A model generated the notes under the pieces. That model saw nothing but the letters and a program-made list of their open reading frames with translations. It did no database searches and was not told the origin of the DNA. A stretch of DNA of 16,424 bases, from NCBI GenBank assembly GCA_934292955.1, contig CAKQXZ010000045.1, positions 1 to 16,424 of the forward strand, read 5' to 3'. The stretch comes from an uncultured Clostridia bacterium. GTDB lineage: Bacteria; Bacillota_A; Clostridia; Christensenellales; Borkfalkiaceae. A program made the translations under genes and the position numbers. Below are positions 1 through 7,697 of the stretch, in pieces. Every line of letters starts with the position of its first letter. The first letter of the stretch is position 1.

Positions 1-102
1 GATATATCTACTGTCGAAGCCGATACCGACAGAGATAATTATCTTTCCGCGGAAGCGGCTAAAGAGTACGGTTTGATCGACGAAGTATACTATAAGCGTT
101 AA
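1..102 (+). CDS. clpP: ATP-dependent Clp protease proteolytic subunit ClpP (3' end only)
   Basis: Only the last 33 codons and the TAA stop (100-102) are in the window; the 5' part lies upstream. The fragment carries the ClpP C-terminal signature [17 protein letters not shown] followed by LIDEV. By alignment with E. coli ClpP, the last Asp of DTDRD (codon 34-36) is the catalytic-triad Asp; the Ser and His of the triad are outside the window. ClpP forms the tetradecameric serine-protease chamber that degrades proteins unfolded by ClpX or ClpC in the cytoplasm. Its position 11 nt before clpX matches the usual clpP-clpX operon. The identification is firm despite the short length because the motif is distinctive and the neighbour is its partner. 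Confidence 0.93.
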   Translation, partial: DISTVEADTDRDNYLSAEAAKEYGLIDEVYYKR

Positions 103-105
103 AAC

Positions 106-110
106 GAGGT
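106..110 (+). promoter_or_regulatory. ribosome binding site of clpX
   Basis: GAGGT lies 3 nt before the clpX ATG at 114. The spacing is short, but this is the only purine-rich Shine-Dalgarno match in the 11-nt gap, and it supports the ATG at 114 as the start. Confidence 0.6.
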
Positions 111-113
111 AAA

Positions 114-1355
114 ATGGCAAATAACGAAAAAAATAAAGAAATATGTTGTTCGTTTTGCGGAAAGCACAATTCCGAAGTTAAAAAAATGATTGCAGGACCC
201 GACGGCGTTTATATTTGCAACGAATGTGTCAAGGTATGCGACAAGGTGATTTGTGAAAGCGCAAAATCGGAAAAGAAAGATGTTGTATCACTAAAATCAC
301 CCGAAGAAATCAAAGCCCAACTCGATCAGTATATCGTAGGTCAGGATCAGGCGAAAAAGGTTCTTTCGGTTGCTGTTTATAATCACTATAAAAGAATCAA
401 TTATTCTTCAAAAAACGCAGATGACGGCGTAGAAATAGAAAAGAGCAATATTTTAATGCTCGGACCGACCGGCTGCGGAAAAACTCTTCTTGCGAGAACT
501 CTTGCAAAAATACTCGACGTGCCTTTTGCCGTAGCCGACGCGACGACTTTGACCGAAGCGGGTTATGTCGGCGAAGACGTTGAAAATATACTACTTAAAC
601 TTATTCAAAATGCCGACTATGATATAGAGAAAGCCCAGCGCGGAATTATTTATATCGACGAAATCGATAAAATCGCCAGAAAGGGTGAAAATATGTCTAT
701 CACTCGCGACGTTTCGGGTGAAGGCGTGCAGCAAGCATTGCTCAAGATTATTGAAAGCACGGTTGCTTCCGTTCCGCCGCAGGGTGGAAGAAAGCACCCG
801 CAACAGGATCTCATCCGCATAGATACGACAAACATTTTGTTTATATGCGGCGGGGCATTTGTAGGGCTCGATAAAATCATCGATCAGCGTAAAGCCGATG
901 ACGCAGGGCTTGGTTTCGGAAGTAAAGTAGTAACAAAAAGCGAGAAAGACGGAAAGGCTCTTGAAGATATTCAGCCGCACGATCTGACAAAATACGGACT
1001 TATCCCCGAGTTTGTCGGAAGACTGCCGATAACCGTCAGCCTTCAACCGCTTACAGAAGACGCTCTTGTTAAAATTATGACCGAACCCAAAAACGCGATT
1101 ATCAAACAGTACAAAAAATTGTTTGAGATAGATAACGTCGAACTCGAAGTCGAAGACGAAGCGACTCGCGCAATTGCTAAAAAGGCGATTGAGTTAAAAA
1201 CGGGGGCGCGCGGATTAAGAACCATATTTGAAAGTTTTATGGTCGACACCATGTATCATCTTCCGAGTGAAAATACTATCAGTAAAATCATTATCACAAA
1301 AGATGTTGTTGACGGAACGGGTAGTCCTGTTCTTGTTAAAAAAGAGATAGCATAA
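114..1355 (+). CDS. clpX: ATP-dependent Clp protease ATP-binding subunit ClpX
   Basis: AAA+ unfoldase that recognises substrates, unfolds them and feeds them into ClpP. At 413 aa it has normal family length. Visible elements in order: an N-terminal zinc-binding domain with C12-x2-C15 and C35-x2-C38; Walker A GPTGCGKT (117-124); pore-1 loop GYVG (150-153); Walker B IIYIDEID (178-185); the RKH pore loop (226-228); a ClpP-docking loop reading LGF (266-268) where IGF is usual; an arginine-finger region EFVGR (299-303); and sensor II GARGLR (364-369). All catalytic elements are intact, so an active ClpXP is expected. It is probably co-transcribed with clpP and is closed by the strong hairpin at 1369-1418. 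In Bacillus lonB follows clpX; here an unrelated flavoprotein gene follows. Confidence 0.98.
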   Translation: MANNEKNKEICCSFCGKHNSEVKKMIAGPDGVYICNECVKVCDKVICESAKSEKKDVVSLKSPEEIKAQLDQYIVGQDQAKKVLSVAVYNHYKRINYSSKNADDGVEIEKSNILMLGPTGCGKTLLARTLAKILDVPFAVADATTLTEAGYVGEDVENILLKLIQNADYDIEKAQRGIIYIDEIDKIARKGENMSITRDVSGEGVQQALLKIIESTVASVPPQGGRKHPQQDLIRIDTTNILFICGGAFVGLDKIIDQRKADDAGLGFGSKVVTKSEKDGKALEDIQPHDLTKYGLIPEFVGRLPITVSLQPLTEDALVKIMTEPKNAIIKQYKKLFEIDNVELEVEDEATRAIAKKAIELKTGARGLRTIFESFMVDTMYHLPSENTISKIIITKDVVDGTGSPVLVKKEIA

Positions 1356-1368
1356 ATCAATCGGTTAC

Positions 1369-1418
1369 AAACATGAAAACTCTGAATTCACAAAACAAAA
1401 AGAGTTTTCATGTTTTTT
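1369..1418 (+). terminator. strong rho-independent terminator after clpX
   Basis: A perfect 15-bp inverted repeat, AAACATGAAAACTCT (1369-1383) and AGAGTTTTCATGTTT (1401-1415), encloses a 17-nt loop and runs into six T residues (1413-1418). It starts 14 nt after the clpX stop, so it should end the clpP-clpX transcript. The stem is AT-rich but long and uninterrupted. Confidence 0.85.
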
Positions 1419-1470
1419 AGTTTAGTCAAAACAATTTGGTTTTGTCTGACATAATATATCTCAAAAATGC

Positions 1471-1494
1471 TGATATGTTCTTAATTTTTATAAT
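1471..1494 (+). promoter_or_regulatory. candidate promoter region for the lpd gene
   Basis: Two possible -10 elements lie in the AT-rich stretch before lpd: an extended -10, TGATATGTT (1471-1479), and a perfect TATAAT (1489-1494). Neither has a good TTGACA match at the normal distance. A promoter somewhere here is expected because the clpX terminator lies upstream and the gene has its own Shine-Dalgarno sequence, but which element is used cannot be told from the sequence. Confidence 0.35.
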
Positions 1495-1513
1495 ATTTTA
1501 TGATAGGTGAATT

Positions 1514-2890
1514 ATGACGGAAAAATACGATGTTATAGTTTTAGGCGGCGGCCCTGCAGGTTTTACTGCCGCAAACAGAGCTGCGGAAGCGGGCTTGAAA
1601 ACCGCAATTTTCGAAGAAGATAAACTGGGCGGTACCTGCCTTAATCAAGGTTGTATTCCGTCAAAAAGTTTTATTCATTCCGCAAAATTATTTTCCGAGA
1701 TAAACGAAAAATCCGACGAATCAACAAATAAAGGACAATGCCCGGATATTCAAAAATGGACTGAAATTAAAAATAAAACAGTTGAATCTCTTCGTATGGG
1801 CGTGCGTGGTTCGCTTAGAAAAAACAGGGTGAAAATCGTATTTTCTAAAGGATTGATTCAATCTTATTCCGACGGCGAAACCGTAATAATCGACTCAGAC
1901 GGGAATACATATTCAACCGATCATCTTATTATTGCAGTAGGTTCTAAGGTTTTCCTGCCGCCGATCGACGGGCTTATTACGGCACTTGAATCTTCGTTTG
2001 CCGTTACTACGGATAATCTTTTTAATATTGAAGAAAATTTTTCTTCGATTGCAATAATAGGCGGCGGAGTAATAGGGGCTGAACTTGCGAGTTGTTTTGC
2101 TATGGCAAATATAAAAGTTGCGTTAATCGAGTCAACCGATCGGCTCGGCGCATCTGCAGACCCCGATTGCATGAATGCGTTTGAGAAAAGTCTTAAAAAA
2201 GTCGGCGTTTCGGTTTATAAAAATTCTAAAGTAGAAAAAATCGAAGATAAAGCACTGTATATTTCTGCGGAAGAAGGCGTTATCTGCGAGCAAGTCGATA
2301 AAATACTTGTCTGCACGGGTAGAAGGCCGTGGCTTGACGGTTACGGACTTGAGAAACTTAACGTTAAAACAGAGCGCGGCGTGATTGTTACGGACGACAA
2401 ATTAAAAACGTCTGTGAAAGGAGTATATGCAGTAGGAGATATAAACGGAAAATCAATGCTTGCCCACACAGCCTATCGCGAAGCCGAAGTTTGTATTAAC
2501 AACATTATCGGCGAAGATGATTATATTGATTACAACTTGATTCCGAGCGTTGTGTATGGAAATATTGAGGTCGGCTGCGTGGGGGAAAACGAATATTCGG
2601 AAAACGCCGCAAGCGGATGGTCTGTAAGAAAATTGCCTATGACTTATTCGGGCAGAGCGGTTGCGGAAGATAGCGCCGAGTTCGGTTTTTGCAAACTCGT
2701 ATTCGATGAAAACGAAAGACTGCGCGGCGGTTTTATAACAGGTGCGTATGCGAGCGAAATAATTCTTGCTCTGACAGTAATGGTTCAAAGCGGATATACG
2801 ATCAGACAAATGAAAAAAACTATATACGCGCATCCCACGGTAGGCGAAATCATTCGTGAAACTTTATTTTCAAAGCCTGAAATTCTTTGA
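1514..2890 (+). CDS. lpdA: dihydrolipoamide dehydrogenase-type flavoprotein disulfide reductase (E3)
   Basis: FAD-dependent NAD oxidoreductase that would reoxidise dihydrolipoyl groups of 2-oxoacid dehydrogenase or glycine-cleavage complexes. The 458 aa show the class I layout: N-terminal FAD fold GGGPAG (11-16); redox-active disulfide C42-LNQG-C47 in the typical GGTCLNQGCIPSK; NAD fold GGGVIGAE (183-190); CTGRRP (267-272); second FAD motif GD (308-309); and a C-terminal HPTVGE whose H440 and E445 match the catalytic His-Glu dyad. It has no N-terminal lipoyl domain. The start is set by AGGTGA (1505-1510), 3 nt before the ATG. Terminators on both sides make it a single-gene unit with no E1, E2 or lipoate genes beside it, so its complex is unknown. 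Mercuric reductase or glutathione reductase is less likely, given the LNQGCIPSK and HPTxxE motifs. Confidence 0.85.
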   Translation: MTEKYDVIVLGGGPAGFTAANRAAEAGLKTAIFEEDKLGGTCLNQGCIPSKSFIHSAKLFSEINEKSDESTNKGQCPDIQKWTEIKNKTVESLRMGVRGSLRKNRVKIVFSKGLIQSYSDGETVIIDSDGNTYSTDHLIIAVGSKVFLPPIDGLITALESSFAVTTDNLFNIEENFSSIAIIGGGVIGAELASCFAMANIKVALIESTDRLGASADPDCMNAFEKSLKKVGVSVYKNSKVEKIEDKALYISAEEGVICEQVDKILVCTGRRPWLDGYGLEKLNVKTERGVIVTDDKLKTSVKGVYAVGDINGKSMLAHTAYREAEVCINNIIGEDDYIDYNLIPSVVYGNIEVGCVGENEYSENAASGWSVRKLPMTYSGRAVAEDSAEFGFCKLVFDENERLRGGFITGAYASEIILALTVMVQSGYTIRQMKKTIYAHPTVGEIIRETLFSKPEIL

Positions 2891-2965
2891 TAATCTTGTC
2901 AAACTATAAGCGCGTTGAACAAACTCATAGAAACAAAACTTTATTGTACTGCCAAATACAGACTT

Positions 2966-2993
2966 AAAACATCGCAAACGCGGTGTTTTTTTT
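2966..2993 (+). terminator. rho-independent terminator after lpd
   Basis: A 10-bp stem (AAAACATCGC at 2966-2975 with GCGGTGTTTT at 2980-2989, one U-G wobble) closes a 4-nt loop AAAC and ends in eight T residues (2986-2993). It lies 75 nt after the lpd stop. It falls inside the longest possible spoIIIAA reading frame (TTG at 2915), which argues that spoIIIAA starts after it, at 3032. Confidence 0.85.
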
Positions 2994-2995
2994 GT

Positions 2996-3025
2996 GTCAT
3001 ATTTTTCAATAACTCAGCATTTCAT
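2996..3025 (+). promoter_or_regulatory. candidate sigma-E promoter of the spoIIIA operon
   Basis: GTCATATT (2996-3003) closely matches the -35 consensus I recall for the mother-cell factor sigma-E, and CATTTCAT (3018-3025) is a partial match to the -10 CATACAnT, with a 14-bp spacer. In Bacillus subtilis the spoIIIA operon is sigma-E driven, and the site sits in the only gap between the lpd terminator and spoIIIAA. The predicted transcript start would be within a few bases of the ATG at 3032. The -10 match is weak, so this is an inference from position plus a good -35. Confidence 0.4.
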
Positions 3026-3031
3026 ATTACT

Positions 3032-3910
3032 ATGAACGGTCGAGCGTATGATTTCCTGCCCGAAAATTTAAGAACGTATGCATTACTGAACCAAAAAGAC
3101 CTTTTTGAGATACGAATTCGTGCGGACAAGCCGATTACCGCAAACATCAAAGGTTCGTTTGTTATGGTAACATATAAAAATCAGCCGATTATAATGAACC
3201 GCTCTGACATTAAAAATATCATTATGAACGTTTGCAAAAATTCCGTTTACGTATATAACGACACTTTGACAAAAGGTTACGTAACGAGCGGCGGAATTCG
3301 CATTGGTATTGCAGGTAAGATTGTCCGCGAACATGGAAAAATCATAACCATAAACGATTTTTCATCGCTATGCATAAGAATACCGCATGAAATTAAAGGG
3401 TGCGCAAACGGAATATTTGACGTTATTTATGATGCTTTAACGGGAACGGTGGGGAGCCTGCTTATTGTTTCTCCGCCCGGGACGGGAAAAACAACGGTAT
3501 TGCGTGATTTGACAAGAATCGTTTCATTAACCACTAAAAAGAATATTCTTGTAATCGACGAAAAGGACGAGTTATACAACGCCGATTTTAATCTGGGCAG
3601 CACAACAGACATAATAAGCGGAAGCGATAAACGGTTCGGGTTTTATACTGCGATAAGAAACCTTTGCCCCGATATAATCGTAACGGACGAATTGACAGGC
3701 GAATCGGATGTGGACGGAGTAGTCTTTGCCGCAAAATCGGGCGTAACGGTTTTTGCTACCGTGCACGGCGGCAGTATTTGCGATGCGGAAAGCAAAAGTT
3801 ATTTGCAGAAAGCTTTTTCAGCAAAATGTTTTGATTACGCTGTTTTTCTTGAGAGAGCGAACGATTGTTTAAGTATAAAAGTTAAAAGATACAAAGGGGG
3901 CGAAAAATGA
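3032..3910 (+). CDS. spoIIIAA: stage III sporulation protein AA, secretion-type ATPase
   Basis: Cytoplasmic AAA-type ATPase of the SpoIIIA-SpoIIQ channel, made in the mother cell and needed for late forespore gene expression. From ATG 3032 it is 292 aa, near the usual length of about 300. Seen: the N-terminal EIRIRADKP (26-34) typical of the family, GGIRIGIAG (87-95), Walker A PPGTGKTT (148-155), ILVIDEKDE (172-180), a second acidic strand DIIVTDEL (214-221), and ATVHG (242-246). The frame stays open upstream to a TTG at 2915, but those 39 codons are unlike the family and span the lpd terminator, so 3032 is preferred. No Shine-Dalgarno sequence precedes 3032. The stop overlaps the spoIIIAB start by 4 nt (ATGA). 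Confidence 0.93.
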   Translation: MNGRAYDFLPENLRTYALLNQKDLFEIRIRADKPITANIKGSFVMVTYKNQPIIMNRSDIKNIIMNVCKNSVYVYNDTLTKGYVTSGGIRIGIAGKIVREHGKIITINDFSSLCIRIPHEIKGCANGIFDVIYDALTGTVGSLLIVSPPGTGKTTVLRDLTRIVSLTTKKNILVIDEKDELYNADFNLGSTTDIISGSDKRFGFYTAIRNLCPDIIVTDELTGESDVDGVVFAAKSGVTVFATVHGGSICDAESKSYLQKAFSAKCFDYAVFLERANDCLSIKVKRYKGGEK

Positions 3911-4368
3911 AACTGATTCTTGCCGTATGTTGCCTTATAGCCGGATTATGCAGCGGCATTAAGTTTTCCGAAAAATATACGGAAAAATACAAACTATATA
4001 AATCACTTAACGAATTCAATGAAGATTTTTACGGAGAAGTGAATTTTTTTCGCAAAGGAATAGGCTCACTCGGAAAAAAGAAATATCTGTCGGATACATT
4101 CAGTCGAATACTGAACGAATATTTTGCGGAAAACAAAATCGAAAAATTTCCCAAGTTTTTAACCGAAACGCAAAAGAACGATATACTAAACTATTTTTCC
4201 GCAATCGGCAAGTCGGACGCAGAAACGCAAGGCGAAGTATATCGTAACTATTCGCGTAAGTTCGCTTCAGAGTTACAGAGTGCCGGCGAAGAGCAAAAAA
4301 AGTATGGTTCACTTTGTAAAAAAGCGGGGTTGCTTATCGGGCTTGCCGCCTTCGTTATTTTGTTTTAA
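3907..4368 (+). CDS. spoIIIAB: stage III sporulation protein AB
   Basis: Membrane component of the SpoIIIA complex, related to the GspF/PilC group of secretion-platform proteins. It is 153 aa, somewhat shorter than the 171 aa of B. subtilis. A hydrophobic segment lies at residues 1-17 and a second at the very C-terminus (about 137-153); between them is a charged, mostly helical domain. The ATG overlaps the spoIIIAA TGA and has a G-rich Shine-Dalgarno run (AAAGGGGG, 3894-3901), so translation is probably coupled. The identification rests on size, the two terminal hydrophobic segments and gene order more than on strong motifs. Confidence 0.9.
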   Translation: MKLILAVCCLIAGLCSGIKFSEKYTEKYKLYKSLNEFNEDFYGEVNFFRKGIGSLGKKKYLSDTFSRILNEYFAENKIEKFPKFLTETQKNDILNYFSAIGKSDAETQGEVYRNYSRKFASELQSAGEEQKKYGSLCKKAGLLIGLAAFVILF

Positions 4369-4370
4369 TT

Positions 4371-4568
4371 ATGAGCATCGATATTATATTCAAGATTGCG
4401 GCAATCGGTATACTCGTTACCGTCATATGTCAGATACTGAAAAAATCCGACCGAGACGATATAGCAACGCTTGTAGCGGTTGCAGGGCTTGTTATCGTAT
4501 TGACAATGGTCGTTTCGATGGTGTTCGATCTCTTCGAAGAACTTAAACGATTGTTCGACTTGTATTAG
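4371..4568 (+). CDS. spoIIIAC: stage III sporulation protein AC
   Basis: Tiny integral membrane protein of 65 aa (B. subtilis about 68) with two predicted membrane helices, roughly residues 4-22 and 29-50, joined by a short charged loop (KKSDRDD). It starts 2 nt after the spoIIIAB stop with no Shine-Dalgarno sequence, suggesting re-initiation by terminating ribosomes. Its ending FEELKRLFDLY resembles the SpoIIIAC/SpoIIIAD family C-terminus. The fixed third position in the operon makes the call secure. Confidence 0.93.
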   Translation: MSIDIIFKIAAIGILVTVICQILKKSDRDDIATLVAVAGLVIVLTMVVSMVFDLFEELKRLFDLY

Positions 4569-4590
4569 CCGATACGAATAATTGAAAACA

Positions 4591-4983
4591 ATGATATATA
4601 AGATTTTAGCATTCGCGCTTGTAACTGCGTTGTTATGCATCTATCTGAAGAGTGAAAACAGCCAGTTCTTTCTTCCTGTTCTAATCGCAGGGGGGACAAT
4701 TGTTGCGCTTTTTTCGATAAGTTACCTTACGCAGGCTGTACAGGCGTTTTACGAGTTAACCGACCTTACCGGCACAGATAACGGTTGGATTGTTTTGTGC
4801 GTTAAAGTGACGGCGATCGGGTATATAGTTGAATTTGTTTGCGGAGCGATAGAAGATTGCGGATTAAAAAGTTTGTCCGATAAAGTCGCTCTTGCAGGAA
4901 GACTTGTTATTCTTTGTATGAGCATTCCCGTATTTCTTTCGCTTGTCAAACTAATAACTTCATTTGTCGGTCAGGTATTATGA
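4591..4983 (+). CDS. spoIIIAD: stage III sporulation protein AD
   Basis: Polytopic membrane protein of the SpoIIIA channel. From ATG 4591 it is 130 aa (B. subtilis 133) and starts MIYKILAFALVTALL directly with the first membrane helix, as the family does. A TTG three codons upstream (4582) is possible but less likely. Hydrophobic segments lie at about residues 2-17, 26-43, 60-78 and 106-127. It resembles a longer version of SpoIIIAC, as is known for these two families. No Shine-Dalgarno sequence is visible in the 22-nt gap after spoIIIAC. The stop overlaps the spoIIIAE start (ATGA at 4980-4983). Confidence 0.92.
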   Translation: MIYKILAFALVTALLCIYLKSENSQFFLPVLIAGGTIVALFSISYLTQAVQAFYELTDLTGTDNGWIVLCVKVTAIGYIVEFVCGAIEDCGLKSLSDKVALAGRLVILCMSIPVFLSLVKLITSFVGQVL

Positions 4984-6161
4984 TAAAAAGGCGCGTTGTT
5001 ATAAAAAAAATATTTTTAGGTTTGTTGCTGTGCGCCGCGGTAATATTTATACCGTTAAGTCATTCTTCTGTCATCGCGGAAGACGATAACGGAAAATCTT
5101 ACGATGAACAACTGAGCGAGCTTATCGATTCGTTTGATTTTCAGTCGCTTGACGAAGTTTATCTTAAATATCTGAGCGAAATAAACGGCGGAAGTTCTTT
5201 CAAAGAAGAACTCGTTGCTTTTCTGAACGGGACAAGCCCTGACGGATCGGATTATTTCGGATACTTAAAAAAAATTACCGGAGACAGTTTCAAAAATATA
5301 TTGCCGCCGATTATAGCGGTTTTTGCAATCGCCGTTTTATCGGGATTATTAAGCAGTTTTTCCGTAAAATCGGACGGTGTAAAAGAGAGCGTTTTCTTGA
5401 CTTGCTATGCCGCCGGCACATCTGTTGTCTTTGCCGAAACAGCGATAATCGCCGTTCGTGTTCTGGGTTTTATTTCGGAAATATGCGGCTTTATGCAATC
5501 GATTTATCCTGTTTTTGCAACGATTACGAGCCTGAGCGGAGAATCGGCAAAATCCGCTGCATTAACGCCCGTTTGTTCAGCAGTGATTCAGGTTGTAACG
5601 GTATCGGTGTCTGGAATACTGATTCCTTCAGTGGTTGCCGTTTGCGCATTGTCGGCGGCGGGATCCGTAAGTGAAAAATATTCGGTAGCAAAAACGCGAG
5701 ATTTTATCGTCGACGGGTTTAAGTGGTTTGTCGGCATTGCCGTTTCCGTACTATCCCTTTTTACCGCTATATCGGGCATAAGCGGTTCAGTGCGCGACGG
5801 TGTATCTTTGAGAGCGTTAAAATATGCAGTCGGAAATACCGTTCCGGTTATCGGTGGTTTTGCAAGGGAAGGAGTAGAAGTTTTTCTTGTTGCCGCGCAA
5901 TCTATAAAAAACGGAACCGGCGCATTATTTATGCTCATTCTTGCCGTGGCATTTGCCAAGCCGGCAATCGAACTGACTTGTTATTCGCTATTATTGAAAC
6001 TTATCGGCGCGCTTTCCGCTCCTTTTTCGGATAAAAGATTCGGCGATATGTTGACTGGATTTCAAAAAACCATGTCTTTACTGAACGTTATATTGGTGTG
6101 CGTTGCGATAATGTTCTTTCTTATGATTTTTATCGTGCTGTTTCTGCAGATAGGTTTTTAA
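4980..6161 (+). CDS. spoIIIAE: stage III sporulation protein AE
   Basis: Large polytopic membrane protein of the SpoIIIA complex, with 393 aa from ATG 4980 (B. subtilis about 399). The N-terminus is a signal peptide: a KRRVVIKK basic stretch, a hydrophobic core at about residues 11-24, and a possible cleavage site after SHSSVIA (about residue 33). An acidic extracytoplasmic stretch follows (about 34-105), then six or more membrane segments to the C-terminus. The frame is open upstream to an ATG at 4914, but that would run 70 nt into spoIIIAD and hide the signal peptide; 4980 also gives the ATGA overlap with the spoIIIAD stop that fits coupled translation. A weak CAGGT lies just upstream. Confidence 0.93.
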   Translation: MIKRRVVIKKIFLGLLLCAAVIFIPLSHSSVIAEDDNGKSYDEQLSELIDSFDFQSLDEVYLKYLSEINGGSSFKEELVAFLNGTSPDGSDYFGYLKKITGDSFKNILPPIIAVFAIAVLSGLLSSFSVKSDGVKESVFLTCYAAGTSVVFAETAIIAVRVLGFISEICGFMQSIYPVFATITSLSGESAKSAALTPVCSAVIQVVTVSVSGILIPSVVAVCALSAAGSVSEKYSVAKTRDFIVDGFKWFVGIAVSVLSLFTAISGISGSVRDGVSLRALKYAVGNTVPVIGGFAREGVEVFLVAAQSIKNGTGALFMLILAVAFAKPAIELTCYSLLLKLIGALSAPFSDKRFGDMLTGFQKTMSLLNVILVCVAIMFFLMIFIVLFLQIGF

Positions 6162-6185
6162 CGACGGCTTAAAAAGGGGATTACT

Positions 6186-6674
6186 ATGAGAGAAAATTTA
6201 GGAATATGGCTTATTTCGGTTGTGGGAATAACTTTTCTCGGCTGTTTTTTAAGAACTATAACGCCGGACGGAAAAACCGGTAAAGCGGCGTCGTTTGTGC
6301 TTTCGCTGATCATTGCTCTTTCAATAATCAATCCGCTGCTTTCTTTAGCAAATATAAATTATGATAAAAGCGAAGTTTCTGTAAGTGAAGCGGCTGTTAA
6401 TGAACGAATAAGCGAAATCTCTGTAAATTTTGCGAAAAAGTATTATTTCAACGAGATAAAAAGCGAACTGAAGAAAAATAAAATCATAATAACCAAGGCT
6501 AATATCGATTGCTATGAAAAAGACGGTTCATATTATTTAGAAAAAATAACAATCGGTAAAAAAGATCTGGAATATTCGGACGATTTGGCGAATATAGATA
6601 TATCGTCCTTGATTGCAGACATTATAAATAAAAAGTACTCGATAGACAGAAAGGATATCGTTATTTATGAATAA
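6186..6674 (+). CDS. spoIIIAF: stage III sporulation protein AF
   Basis: Membrane-anchored component of the SpoIIIA complex, 162 aa. Two N-terminal hydrophobic segments (about residues 7-23 and 34-52) flank a short basic loop, followed by a soluble domain (about 56-162) with the alternating strand pattern of the ring-building motif shared by SpoIIIAF, AG and AH. AAAAGGGG (6171-6178) lies at a suitable distance before the ATG. The reading frame overlaps spoIIIAG by 8 nt. Confidence 0.92.
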   Translation: MRENLGIWLISVVGITFLGCFLRTITPDGKTGKAASFVLSLIIALSIINPLLSLANINYDKSEVSVSEAAVNERISEISVNFAKKYYFNEIKSELKKNKIIITKANIDCYEKDGSYYLEKITIGKKDLEYSDDLANIDISSLIADIINKKYSIDRKDIVIYE

Positions 6675-7149
6675 GTCGATTAAAGGAATTTTCAAAAAAA
6701 TCAAACCCGAATATCTGATAATGATTTCCGCGGCGATAATTATTTTAGTATTATTTCTTTCTACAACAGTCGCTTCGAAAAGTTCGACAAACAACGAATC
6801 GGACGTAAACGATTATGTCGAAATGCTTGAAACAAAACTTTCAAGCAGACTGTCCGAACTTGACGGGGCGGGCAAGGTTAAAGTCATTATCTCGGTTAAA
6901 AGCGGAATGAGAAACGAGATAGCGACCGAAAAACAGGTGAGCGGAATAGGTGGAGAAAAAACTACCGAAACGCCCGTACTGATATCCGGCAAGCCTTTGA
7001 TATTGGGTGAGATATATCCTGAAATCTGCGGCGTTATTATAATGGCAAAAGGCGCGGACGATATCAGGGTCAAACTTTCGCTGATAACTGCGGCTCAGAC
7101 ATTTTTAGACGTCGACAGCAGCAAAATTCAGGTTCTTCCGATGAAATAA
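6667..7149 (+). CDS. spoIIIAG: stage III sporulation protein AG (short form)
   Basis: Forms the large ring of the mother-cell/forespore channel in the intermembrane space. There is one membrane helix at about residues 16-34 (YLIMISAAIIILVLFLST), then a linker and a single ring-building domain (about 48-160) beginning with YVEMLETKL and ending KIQVLPMK. At 160 aa it is clearly shorter than the 229-aa B. subtilis protein; the stretch between membrane helix and ring domain is short. The ATG lies within the end of spoIIIAF, and AAGGAT (about 6651-6656) may serve as ribosome binding site. Confidence 0.92.
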   Translation: MNKSIKGIFKKIKPEYLIMISAAIIILVLFLSTTVASKSSTNNESDVNDYVEMLETKLSSRLSELDGAGKVKVIISVKSGMRNEIATEKQVSGIGGEKTTETPVLISGKPLILGEIYPEICGVIIMAKGADDIRVKLSLITAAQTFLDVDSSKIQVLPMK

Positions 7150-7183
7150 AAATAAGCGGCAAAACCGCGTAAAGGAGAAAAAT

Positions 7184-7654
7184 ATGTCAAAAAAGAAAAA
7201 AATCGTAATCCTGTCGTGCATGGTCTTATTGCTTGCCGTAACCGCGGTATGTAATTTTCTGCTGACAAGCAAGGGCAGTAGCGGTAACACGGTCGCAACG
7301 GCAAACTATTTTACCGAATACCGTACCGAACACACAAAGACCATTAACGAACAAATCCTTCGTCTTGACGGAATAATCGCCGACGCGACACAGGATTCGA
7401 CCGTAAAAAACGAAGCGCTCAAAACGAAACTTCGCCTTGGCGAAATTATCGAAAAAGAACTTTATCTTGAAAGTCTGATTAAAGCAAAGGGCTACGACAA
7501 TACCGTTGTAATGATCGGAACCGATTCGGATAACGTAACGGTAGTCGTTGAAGACAAGAATTTTACGACCGATGACGCCGTTTCTATTTACACCATTCTG
7601 GCGGATGAAATTAACGCAACCCCCGAAAACGTCAGAATAATTCCTTTGTCTTAA
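7184..7654 (+). CDS. spoIIIAH: stage III sporulation protein AH (short form)
   Basis: Mother-cell membrane protein whose outer domain binds SpoIIQ of the forespore to close the channel. A lysine-rich start (KKKKK) precedes one membrane helix at about residues 8-26; the extracytoplasmic part is helical (about 40-100) and then has the YscJ/ring-building fold, ending VRIIPLS. It is 156 aa against 218 in B. subtilis, with a short linker. A strong AAAGGAG (about 7171-7177) precedes the ATG. A small 4-bp GC hairpin (GCGG-CAAAA-CCGC) lies just before this ribosome binding site. No terminator is visible after the stop, so some read-through into the next operon is possible. Confidence 0.92.
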   Translation: MSKKKKIVILSCMVLLLAVTAVCNFLLTSKGSSGNTVATANYFTEYRTEHTKTINEQILRLDGIIADATQDSTVKNEALKTKLRLGEIIEKELYLESLIKAKGYDNTVVMIGTDSDNVTVVVEDKNFTTDDAVSIYTILADEINATPENVRIIPLS

Positions 7655-7697
7655 AAAAAACTGAAAAACCGATAAAAAAACACTATCAATATTTTGA

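Noticed and set aside
1427..1444. 6-bp inverted repeat CAAAAC/GTTTTG before lpd
   Set aside because: Short, AT-rich and lacking GC support or a T tract; no riboswitch-like architecture could be traced in the 95 bp between the terminator and lpd.
2915..3031. N-terminal extension of SpoIIIAA from TTG 2915
   Set aside because: It spans the lpd rho-independent terminator, the 39 residues are unlike the family start, and 3032 gives the normal length.
4914..4979. Upstream ATG for spoIIIAE at 4914
   Set aside because: It would overlap spoIIIAD by 70 nt and put 22 residues before a clear signal peptide; 4980 gives the ATGA coupling.
5588..5959. 123-codon minus-strand frame opposite spoIIIAE
   Set aside because: It is antisense to a well-supported membrane-protein gene and its composition is that of a complement of hydrophobic codons; no own ribosome binding site or promoter was seen.
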